A stretch of 9,552 bases of DNA from Phascolarctobacterium_B sp045598345 (GCA_045598345.1 JAZLLX010000126.1:1-9552); one strand, 5' to 3'; numbered from the stretch's first letter, positions 4,394 to 8,131 are shown. Program-made: numbers and translations. The notes: a model not told the origin generated them from the letters alone.

Positions 4394-4585
4394 ATGCGCG
4401 ATATTAAAGAATGTATTTGTCCACATTGTGGAGTAATTGAAAATGACTGGTTTCAGTATCCGGATACTATTGATTTTGATGCCGACATGATTCATCGCAC
4501 TTATGAAATAACCTGTTGGAGTTGCGAACAAAATTATTTGTATGTTGAAAATTATGAAATTACCGCAGCTTATTCTGAAAAATGA
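4394..4585 (+). CDS. Zinc-ribbon-like protein, 63 aa
   Basis: The 63-residue protein has a CPHC knuckle (Cys9-Cys12, with Cys7 adjacent) and a CWSC knuckle (Cys41-Cys44) about 30 residues apart, with YEITCWSCEQNYLYVENYEI forming strands around the second. This is the standard spacing of a rubredoxin-type zinc ribbon, a fold used for nucleic-acid or protein contacts. Its partner is unknown. Start ATG 4394 follows AGGAGAG. Co-transcribed with 4199-4381 from the module 4 promoter; the next promoter hairpin begins 6 bases after the stop. Confidence 0.88.
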   Translation: MRDIKECICPHCGVIENDWFQYPDTIDFDADMIHRTYEITCWSCEQNYLYVENYEITAAYSEK

Positions 4586-4590
4586 TAAAA

Positions 4591-4624
4591 AAGGGTTGAC
4601 AAAAACCCTTTTTTATAGTATAAT
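4591..4624 (+). promoter_or_regulatory. Combined terminator and promoter
   Basis: AAGGGTT (4591-4597) pairs with AACCCTT (4604-4610) and is followed by TTTTTT, a true terminator for the 4394 gene. The same bases hold TTGACA (4596-4601) and, after 17 bp, TATAAT (4619-4624). This is the clearest case of one sequence ending one transcript and starting the next. CATAGAAAGG follows at 4630. Confidence 0.9.
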
Positions 4625-4648
4625 AGAAACATAGAAAGGGGAGAAAAA

Positions 4649-4819
4649 ATGGTAAAAATTACTTACGATAACATTACACAGGGTGGAGCAAAAAACATTG
4701 TTGAATACTGGAGCGATAAAAAAGCATTAAAGCGGAAAGCCTTTCTTCAACAGGATGGAGATTTCAACAACATCAAAGTAGAACATATTACGTTAATTGA
4801 TTACTTAAAAAGGGCTTGA
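4649..4819 (+). CDS. Small hypothetical phage protein, 56 aa
   Basis: ATG at 4649, preceded by AAAGGGGAG, opens a 56-residue frame: MVKITYDNITQGGAKNIVEY, then a basic stretch (SDKKALKRKAFLQQ) and a C-terminal IKVEHITLIDYLKRA. It looks like a small alpha/beta protein with a basic helix; no family recognised. Support for being real is the consensus promoter 4591-4624, the ribosome site and normal codon use. The stop TGA (4817-4819) lies inside a TTGACA (4816-4821), the same arrangement as in the leader frames at 1126 and 6675, although here the only downstream -10 candidate would start transcription after the next ATG. Confidence 0.8.
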   Translation: MVKITYDNITQGGAKNIVEYWSDKKALKRKAFLQQDGDFNNIKVEHITLIDYLKRA

Positions 4820-4843
4820 CAAAATACAGGGGATGAAGATAAT

Positions 4844-5029
4844 ATGAATGAAAAAATAGAAATCTGTAACTATGTTTCAGGAGGTTGCACGGAATGTCCT
4901 TTTTACGATAAATGCACCGTGTCATTTCAAACCATAAGAGAAAAGAAAGAATGGATTAATATCATTAATGATATGATTTATAATTTAGAAAATGTTAAAA
5001 AAGCTATTGACAATACTACTACAATGTAG
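4844..5029 (+). CDS. Cysteine-rich small protein, 61 aa
   Basis: The 61-residue product has Cys8, Cys15, Cys18 and Cys24 in the N-terminal half (CNYVSGGCTECPFYDKC), a four-cysteine cluster able to bind one zinc, followed by a long helix (TIREKKEWINIINDMIYNLE). Function unknown; the CxxCP core is similar to that of the 5779 gene. Start ATG 4844 follows CAGGGGATGAAG. It is 24 bases after the 4649 gene and probably in the same unit. The end of the gene is also a promoter: TTGACA (5007-5012) encodes part of KAIDN and the stop TAG precedes TATAAT directly. Confidence 0.84.
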   Translation: MNEKIEICNYVSGGCTECPFYDKCTVSFQTIREKKEWINIINDMIYNLENVKKAIDNTTTM

Positions 5030-5035
5030 TATAAT
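5007..5035 (+). promoter_or_regulatory. Consensus promoter inside gene end
   Basis: TTGACA 5007-5012, TATAAT 5030-5035, 17 bp spacer, mostly within the last codons of the 4844 gene. A small ACTAC / GTAGT inverted repeat lies in the spacer. Confidence 0.87.
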
Positions 5036-5044
5036 AATAAATGT

Positions 5045-5080
5045 AGAGAGGGGTAATAATAATGAGCTACGCTCCTCTCT
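5045..5080 (+). promoter_or_regulatory. 5' leader stem enclosing a mini-ORF
   Basis: AGAGAGG (5045-5051) pairs with CCTCTCT (5074-5080). The 5' arm includes the ribosome site GAGAGGGG of the ten-residue frame at 5062, so folding would hide it. Confidence 0.55.
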
Positions 5081-5094
5081 GCAAATTAAAATAA
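5062..5094 (+). CDS. Possible leader peptide, 10 aa
   Basis: ATG at 5062, with AGAGGGG about 8 bases upstream, reads MSYAPLCKLK and stops at 5094, nineteen bases before the 5113 gene. It lies in the leader hairpin described at 5045-5080. It may be a regulatory leader peptide or chance; such a short frame has no statistical support on its own. Confidence 0.3.
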   Translation: MSYAPLCKLK

Positions 5095-5112
5095 ACGAAA
5101 GAGGTTGATATT

Positions 5113-5331
5113 ATGATTATTAAGAAAAAAGCTGAACTGATTTTAACTGAGAAAGAAGCAGATTTATTTAGAGATTTAAACAATTTTATTGAAGAACATT
5201 TTAAAAATAGTTATGATTATGAAGCTGGTTATGACTTGGATGATGAATTCAAAGCAAATTTCATTTGTCATTTAATGGATTGGGATGAAGAATGGAGTTT
5301 TGAAAATGTTGATGTAAGAATTATTAATTAA
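5113..5331 (+). CDS. Small acidic hypothetical protein, 72 aa
   Basis: The 72-residue product starts MIIKKKAELILTEKEADLFR, continues with a helix (LNNFIEEHFKNSYDYEAG), and ends in an acidic part (LDDEFKANF, HLMDWDEEWSFENVDVRI). No family recognised. Start ATG 5113 follows AAAGAGGTTGATATT, the same leader style as 3262. It is transcribed from 5007-5035 with a structured leader of about 70 bases and ends at a strong terminator (5337-5360). Confidence 0.85.
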   Translation: MIIKKKAELILTEKEADLFRDLNNFIEEHFKNSYDYEAGYDLDDEFKANFICHLMDWDEEWSFENVDVRIIN

Positions 5332-5336
5332 TTAAC

Positions 5337-5360
5337 TAAAAGAGCCGAAAGGCTCTTTTT
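5337..5360 (+). terminator. Bidirectional terminator, module 5
   Basis: AAAAGAGCC / GGCTCTTTT around a GAAA loop, T-run on the plus strand and TTTTAGTTAATT on the minus strand. Confidence 0.93.
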
Positions 5361-5367
5361 TATTTGG

Positions 5368-5394
5368 CGGAGCGCTGTCGGCCGCAGCGCTCCG
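5368..5394 (-). other. GC-rich module hairpin with decayed minus promoter, module 5
   Basis: CGGAGCGCTG (5368-5377) pairs perfectly with CAGCGCTCCG (5385-5394), minus-strand loop CGGCCGA. Unlike the other modules the minus promoter is degraded: GATAAT is recognisable at 5407-5402 but no -35 stands at the right distance. The plus promoter and A/T block are intact, so this copy appears to have lost only the divergent promoter. Confidence 0.7.
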
Positions 5395-5452
5395 AGTTTG
5401 CATTATCTAATATCTTCGGCATTTTTTACGGCAAAACCGCGCTAAAAATAAT

Positions 5453-5504
5453 TAAAAAATTTTTTCCTAAAACTATTGACAAATTAAAATTTTAATGTTA
5501 TAAT
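5453..5504 (+). promoter_or_regulatory. UP-element sigma-A promoter, module 5
   Basis: TTGACA 5476-5481, TATAAT 5499-5504, 17 bp spacer containing the palindrome ATTAAAATTTTAAT. Upstream A-tract, six-T run, CCT, AAAA in UP-element register. The -10 is also preceded by TG plus one base. Confidence 0.9.
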
Positions 5505-5538
5505 AATTATAGAAAATAAATAAAGGAGATTGATGGTT

Positions 5539-5757
5539 ATGAAATTTATGGAAGTGGCTAAAAAAGTTGAAGAAATGTATGGTGTTTATTTTGATAGGGA
5601 AGAAATGTTCTTTATTTGCCCTGAGTGTGGAGAACCTATTTACATGGAAGATTGGGTTTCCGCAGAATTCGAAAACCAGTGCCCTGTTTGTGAATTCGAA
5701 TGGGAAATTAATAAAAAAAGAGGCTTGACAGAAGCCTTTCCGTGTGATATACTGTAA
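5539..5757 (+). CDS. Zinc-ribbon protein, 72 aa
   Basis: The 72-residue protein begins with a helix (MKFMEVAKKVEEMYGVYFDR), followed by a zinc ribbon with CPEC (Cys27-Cys30) and CPVC (Cys48-Cys51), the second knuckle sitting in QCPVCEFEWEINKK. Zinc binding is well supported; the partner is unknown. I chose ATG 5539 because AAAGGAG (5522-5528) lies 10 bases upstream and the ribosome-site layout (GGAG, TTGATNNTT, ATG) copies its neighbours; ATG 5533 or TTG 5530 are alternatives. The last codons (RGLTEAFPCDIL) are also the promoter for the next gene, with TTGACA, the hairpin and TATACT all inside the coding sequence. Confidence 0.87.
   Translation: MKFMEVAKKVEEMYGVYFDREEMFFICPECGEPIYMEDWVSAEFENQCPVCEFEWEINKKRGLTEAFPCDIL
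5721..5753 (+). promoter_or_regulatory. Promoter and hairpin inside coding sequence
   Basis: TTGACA 5725-5730, TATACT 5748-5753, 17 bp spacer, TGn extended -10 (5745-5747). AGGCTT (5721-5726) pairs with AAGCCT (5732-5737), followed by TT. The palindrome TGTAATTACA (5753-5762) overlaps the start site and includes the stop TAA of the 5539 gene. Confidence 0.87.
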
Positions 5758-5778
5758 TTACAGAAAGGGGAAATGATT

Positions 5779-5973
5779 GTGACAAACAAACAATGGTTAT
5801 GGGAAGTACATCGTGCAATTAATATTATTAGAACACAGTTCTGTGAAAGGTTGGTGTGGTGTGATGAATGCCCTCTTGGAGTATTAAATGATAATTATTG
5901 TGTTCGCAATTTATTAGAAGATAAAGAAGCAGATTTGAAATTAACAGTAGAAGAAGAAGAGGAGATGGATTAA
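5779..5973 (+). CDS. Cysteine-rich small protein, 64 aa
   Basis: The product has Cys22, then Cys28-Cys31 (WCDECPLG) and Cys41 (YCVRN), a four-cysteine pattern likely to hold one zinc, between an N-terminal helix (KQWLWEVHRAINIIRTQF) and a Glu-rich tail (LTVEEEEEMD). Small proteins with CxxCP and a later cysteine recur in Firmicutes phages; function unknown. The start is judged to be GTG 5779, 8 bases after AAAGGGG (5764-5770); ATG 5773 in the same frame is only 2 bases from it. The next gene begins directly at 5974, and its ribosome site is the GAGGAG within the Glu codons, so the two are translationally coupled. Confidence 0.82.
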   Translation: MTNKQWLWEVHRAINIIRTQFCERLVWCDECPLGVLNDNYCVRNLLEDKEADLKLTVEEEEEMD

Positions 5974-6441
5974 ATGAATTTCTTAATTATTTTTACATTA
6001 TTAACAATCGTCAATGTAATTGCTTCCACTATTAAAACAATAGTAACAGTAAATGGTGGAAAGTTCGCGGCCGCCCTGTCCTCCGCGCTTTATTATGGCT
6101 ATTACAACATCGTTATTATTTACACCGTGGCGGACTTCCCTTTATGGCAGAAAGTAGTTATCACTACTATCTGCAACTTGATTGGGGTTTACCTCGTTAA
6201 ATGGATGGAAGAACACTCGCGCAAAGAAAAATTGTGGCTCGTTAAAATTACAATTAAACCCGAATGGTTTGGAATTGTAACCGAAGCACTCAAACAAGCA
6301 GATATTCCTTTTAGCTATTATAATTTAGAAAAATATTATGTGATTGATTGCTACTGTCAGACTTGCAAACAGACAGACACCGCAAGAGAAACCGCAAAAA
6401 TGGCAGGTGGTAAACTGTTTGCAACCGAAAGTTCAATTTGA
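5974..6441 (+). CDS. Membrane protein of DUF5698/UPF0316 type, 155 aa
   Basis: Three hydrophobic segments are visible: residues about 2-20 (NFLIIFTLLTIVNVIASTI), 34-52 (ALSSALYYGYYNIVIIYTV) and 59-77 (KVVITTICNLIGVYLVKWM), with the conserved-looking loop KTIVTVNGGKFAAALSSALY between the first two. A soluble C-terminal domain follows from about residue 85, resembling the alpha/beta domain attached to these membrane proteins, with CYCQTC (Cys126, Cys128, Cys131). From memory this arrangement fits DUF5698/UPF0316 proteins; they act in the cytoplasmic membrane and their role is unknown. Start ATG 5974 touches the stop of the previous gene. The coding sequence has local GC-rich patches (TTCGCGGCCGCCCTGTCCTC) unlike its neighbours. 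Terminated at 6452-6475. Confidence 0.88.
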   Translation: MNFLIIFTLLTIVNVIASTIKTIVTVNGGKFAAALSSALYYGYYNIVIIYTVADFPLWQKVVITTICNLIGVYLVKWMEEHSRKEKLWLVKITIKPEWFGIVTEALKQADIPFSYYNLEKYYVIDCYCQTCKQTDTARETAKMAGGKLFATESSI

Positions 6442-6451
6442 TTCCCCTTTC

Positions 6452-6475
6452 ACCCCAGGAAACTGGGGTTTTCTT
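6452..6475 (+). terminator. Terminator of 5974 gene, module 6
   Basis: ACCCCAG (6452-6458), GAAA loop, CTGGGGT (6463-6469), then TTTCTTTT. No T-run follows on the minus strand, so it is one-directional. Confidence 0.92.
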
Positions 6476-6486
6476 TTGTTCCAGGA

Positions 6487-6502
6487 GTTAGTCTATGCTA
6501 AC
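6487..6502. repeat. GTTAG palindrome, copy 1
   Basis: GTTAGTCTATGCTAAC is an imperfect copy of the 16 bp palindromes at 8559 and 8627 (GTTAGC, four bases, GCTAAC). As there, it directly precedes a GC-rich inverted repeat. Confidence 0.75.
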
Positions 6503-6533
6503 TTCCGGCGCGCCGCGGACGGCGCGAAATTCC

Positions 6534-6563
6534 ATTATAACATACCTCGCCCAATTTTGTCAA
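6534..6563 (-). promoter_or_regulatory. Minus-strand consensus promoter, module 6
   Basis: On the minus strand TTGACA (6563-6558) and TATAAT (6539-6534), 18 bp spacer. The -10 plus 13 spacer bases are identical to the plus promoter of this module. Confidence 0.82.
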
Positions 6564-6584
6564 TACTTTTTTTGAAAATTTTCT

Positions 6585-6636
6585 TAAAAACTTTTTTCCC
6601 AAAACTGTTGACAGGCGGGGCGAGGTATGTTATAAT
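6585..6636 (+). promoter_or_regulatory. UP-element sigma-A promoter, module 6 (first of three tandem)
   Basis: TTGACA 6608-6613, TATAAT 6631-6636, 17 bp spacer of GGCGGGGCGAGGTATGT. Upstream A-tract, six-T run, CCC, AAAA in UP-element register. Transcript begins near CATAGTCAAGG (6642). Confidence 0.9.
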
Positions 6637-6674
6637 GAACACATAGTCAAGGAGAGATATTCAACAGGAACACA

Positions 6675-6710
6675 ATGGGAATTGAAAACAAGTTGAAAAA
6701 AAGTACTTGA
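6675..6710 (+). CDS. Leader mini-ORF, 11 aa
   Basis: ATG 6675, with CAGGAA about 5 bases upstream, reads MGIENKLKKST and stops at TGA (6708-6710), which lies inside the next TTGACA (6707-6712). Same arrangement as 1126-1188. It is basic and too short to judge by coding statistics; it may be a leader peptide or the scar of a deleted gene. Confidence 0.35.
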   Translation: MGIENKLKKST

Positions 6711-6735
6711 CAAAAAGTAAGTCTTATGATATAAT
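6707..6735 (+). promoter_or_regulatory. Consensus promoter (second of three tandem)
   Basis: TTGACA 6707-6712, TATAAT 6730-6735, 17 bp spacer, TGA just before the -10 gives an extended -10. ATAGAAAGG follows at 6742. Confidence 0.9.
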
Positions 6736-6759
6736 ATAAATATAGAAAGGAAGTGAGTT

Positions 6760-6798
6760 GTGAAAGGCAAGCAAAAAAAAGTGCTTGACAACAGTTAG
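6760..6798 (+). CDS. Leader mini-ORF, 12 aa (GTG start)
   Basis: GTG 6760 has AAAGGAAG about 7 bases upstream and reads MKGKQKKVLDNS to TAG 6796-6798. The frame crosses the -35 of the third promoter (6785-6790). Strongly basic; leader peptide or gene remnant. Confidence 0.35.
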   Translation: MKGKQKKVLDNS

Positions 6799-6813
6799 AA
6801 AGTGTGTTATAAT
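6785..6813 (+). promoter_or_regulatory. Consensus promoter (third of three tandem)
   Basis: TTGACA 6785-6790, TATAAT 6808-6813, 17 bp spacer. Drives 6870 with a leader of about 50 bases starting near CATAGCAAAGG. Confidence 0.9.
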
Positions 6814-6869
6814 AAACACATAGCAAAGGCGGAAGTCGCTAAATAAAAATTAAAAGGAGAAAAGAAAGA

Positions 6870-7577
6870 ATGAAGAAAGTAGACAAAAGACACAATTATT
6901 ATTTAATGCTGGACACTGAAACTTGTAATGGGGTGATGGAAGATGATGGAAAGTTAAATTTGAATTTTTCCCTTGTATATGATGTGGGAATGATGGTAGT
7001 TGATAGCAAAGGTAGAGTATATGAAAATATTTCCACTACACTATCGGAAATTTATGACAGTTACCCTGAGCTGATGAAAACTGCATATTATGCCGAAAAA
7101 CTGCCATGGTATGAAGAAGAGATGGAAGTAGGACGCAGAGTAAAAATGTCAATGTGGGATATTCGTAGAATCTTGCTAGACTGGTGGAAAGAATATGACA
7201 TTATCGCAGTAGTTGCTCATAATGCGCAATTTGACCATAGGGCATTAAACAATACAATCCGGTTTTGTACTGGCTCAAAATATCGTTACTTCTTGCCAAA
7301 AGATGTGGAATGGTATGATACATTAAAAATGGCACGTCAAGTATTGGCAAAGGATACAAAATATATTGCTTTCTGCAAAGAAAATCAATATATGACAAAA
7401 CACGCAAAACCGAGAGTGCGCTTGACCGCAGAAATCATTTATCGCTTTATTTCTTCGAATCTTGATTTTGAAGAAGAGCATATGGGAATGTGTGATACAT
7501 GGATTGAGAAAGATATTCTTTCCTACTGTTTGGCTCATGGTGGAAAAGACTTAAAGAAAAAAATGTATGAAGATTAA
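6870..7577 (+). CDS. DEDDh 3'-5' exonuclease (DnaQ-like), 235 aa
   Basis: The three exonuclease motifs are present: Exo I in YLMLDTETCN (Asp15, Glu17), Exo II in VVAHNAQFDHRAL (His117, Asn118, Asp122), and Exo III as HMGMCDTWIEKD (His204, Asp209), giving the DEDDh set of DnaQ epsilon and oligoribonuclease-type enzymes that remove nucleotides from 3' ends using two metal ions. WYDTLKMAR (Asp150) is the usual segment between Exo II and III. At 235 residues it is a stand-alone domain with no polymerase attached. Substrate (DNA or RNA) cannot be decided; host DNA degradation or proofreading are possibilities. Start ATG 6870 follows AAAAGGAG. Three consensus promoters in tandem precede it (6585-6813), and the next promoter overlaps the end of the gene region at 7587. 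Confidence 0.93.
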   Translation: MKKVDKRHNYYLMLDTETCNGVMEDDGKLNLNFSLVYDVGMMVVDSKGRVYENISTTLSEIYDSYPELMKTAYYAEKLPWYEEEMEVGRRVKMSMWDIRRILLDWWKEYDIIAVVAHNAQFDHRALNNTIRFCTGSKYRYFLPKDVEWYDTLKMARQVLAKDTKYIAFCKENQYMTKHAKPRVRLTAEIIYRFISSNLDFEEEHMGMCDTWIEKDILSYCLAHGGKDLKKKMYED

Positions 7578-7586
7578 AAAAAATGC

Positions 7587-7615
7587 TTGACAAACAAGCG
7601 CAGATATGATAATAT
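7587..7615 (+). promoter_or_regulatory. Promoter with extended, non-consensus -10
   Basis: TTGACA 7587-7592 is followed 17 bp later by TAATAT (7610-7615), preceded by TG plus one base. The -10 departs from TATAAT, making this one of the weaker promoters of the set. Confidence 0.7.
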
Positions 7616-7623
7616 ATAATCAA

Positions 7624-7647
7624 GGAAAGGGAAACACTTCCCTTTCC
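7624..7647 (+). promoter_or_regulatory. 5'-terminal leader hairpin before 7688 gene
   Basis: GGAAAGGGAA (7624-7633) pairs perfectly with TTCCCTTTCC (7638-7647), loop ACAC. It stands at the 5' end of the mRNA of paralogue B, as the 3537-3555 hairpin does for paralogue A; both are candidates for mRNA 5' stabilisers. Confidence 0.75.
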
Positions 7648-7687
7648 AAAATATAAAACCTAAACATTCAAAAGGAGATTGATGAAC

Positions 7688-8053
7688 ATGGAAAAAATGA
7701 CAAACAAAAAAGCACTGGAAGTAGCAATCGAAAAACTGAACAATGACAAAGAAATGGCAGAAGTAGTAACCAAATTACAGAATATGCTGAACTCTTTGAA
7801 CAACAAAAAACCAAATGGCACAAAGAGAGAAAGTAAAGTCGCAGAAGAAAATCTGAACAAAGCAAAGGAAGTTGTAGAAAAAATCACTGGCTCTGCTCCA
7901 ATGACAACTACTGAAATTATCAAAACTATGGGATGGATGGAAACTGTAACCACTTCTAAAATGACAGCTATTCTTTCCGCAGGAATCAATGCAAAAATGA
8001 TGGACAAAGTTATTGAAAAAGGCAAGTCCAAATATTTTGTAATTGCTGAATAA
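7688..8053 (+). CDS. Winged-helix-like small protein, paralogue B, 121 aa
   Basis: Paralogue of 3600-3971: N-terminal helices (MEKMTNKKALEVAIEKLNND), a Lys-rich linker (NNKKPNGTKRESKVAEEN), then a C-terminal winged-helix-like domain (MTTTEIIKTMGWMETVTTSK, MTAILSAGINAKMMDKVIEK, GKSKYFVIAE). The recognition helix TTSKMTAIL and the GKSKYFVI wing are identical to paralogue A, so both probably bind the same kind of target; the linker and first helix differ most. Start ATG 7688 is preferred since it aligns with paralogue A and lies 9-10 bases from AAAAGGAG; TTG 7679 and ATG 7682 are in frame upstream. Preceded by its own promoter and 5' hairpin, followed within 8 bases by the next hairpin-promoter. 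Confidence 0.88.
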   Translation: MEKMTNKKALEVAIEKLNNDKEMAEVVTKLQNMLNSLNNKKPNGTKRESKVAEENLNKAKEVVEKITGSAPMTTTEIIKTMGWMETVTTSKMTAILSAGINAKMMDKVIEKGKSKYFVIAE

Positions 8054-8060
8054 TTAAAGA

Positions 8061-8107
8061 GGGGGAAGAAATTCCCCCTTGACAATTTTTCTAAATGGTG
8101 TTATAAT
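8061..8107 (+). promoter_or_regulatory. Hairpin abutting consensus promoter
   Basis: GGGGGAA (8061-8067), GAAA loop, TTCCCCC (8072-8078), directly followed by TTGACA (8079-8084), then 17 bp and TATAAT (8102-8107). The T-rich stretch ATTTTT after the -35 helps the hairpin act as terminator for the 7688 gene. CTAGAAAGG follows at 8112. Confidence 0.88.
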
Positions 8108-8131
8108 ATACCTAGAAAGGAGAGATAGCCA

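Larger units (their letters stand above)
6450..6528 (-). ncRNA. Predicted small hairpin RNA, module 6
   Basis: Start predicted near 6527 from the promoter 6534-6563. It opens with CGCGCCG / CGGCGCG (plus arms 6509-6515 and 6520-6526, minus-strand loop TCCG), followed by the GTTAG palindrome as a second stem and the 6452-6469 stem as a third. The 3' end is uncertain because no minus-strand T-run follows. Confidence 0.4.
6533..6637. repeat. 20 bp perfect inverted repeat joining two outward promoters
   Basis: Bases 6533-6552 and 6618-6637 are perfect reverse complements over 20 bp, covering the -10 and most of the spacer of each promoter, with a 65 bp A/T-rich centre that holds both -35 hexamers. 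Confidence 0.92.

Noticed and set aside
4109..4531. 140-codon minus-strand open frame opposite two zinc-binding genes
   Set aside because: It runs through the module 4 promoters and two well-supported plus-strand genes and has no ribosome site or promoter of its own.
4816..4843. TTGACA followed after 16 bp by GATAAT before the 4844 gene
   Set aside because: Transcription would start after the ATG at 4844, so it cannot express that gene; probably chance or a relic, though the -35 resembles the others.
7660..8085. 141-codon minus-strand open frame opposite paralogue B, with shorter ones overlapping it
   Set aside because: It lies opposite a clear gene with a known paralogue, is rich in Ser, Phe and Leu as expected from reverse-reading Lys/Glu codons, and has no ribosome site.
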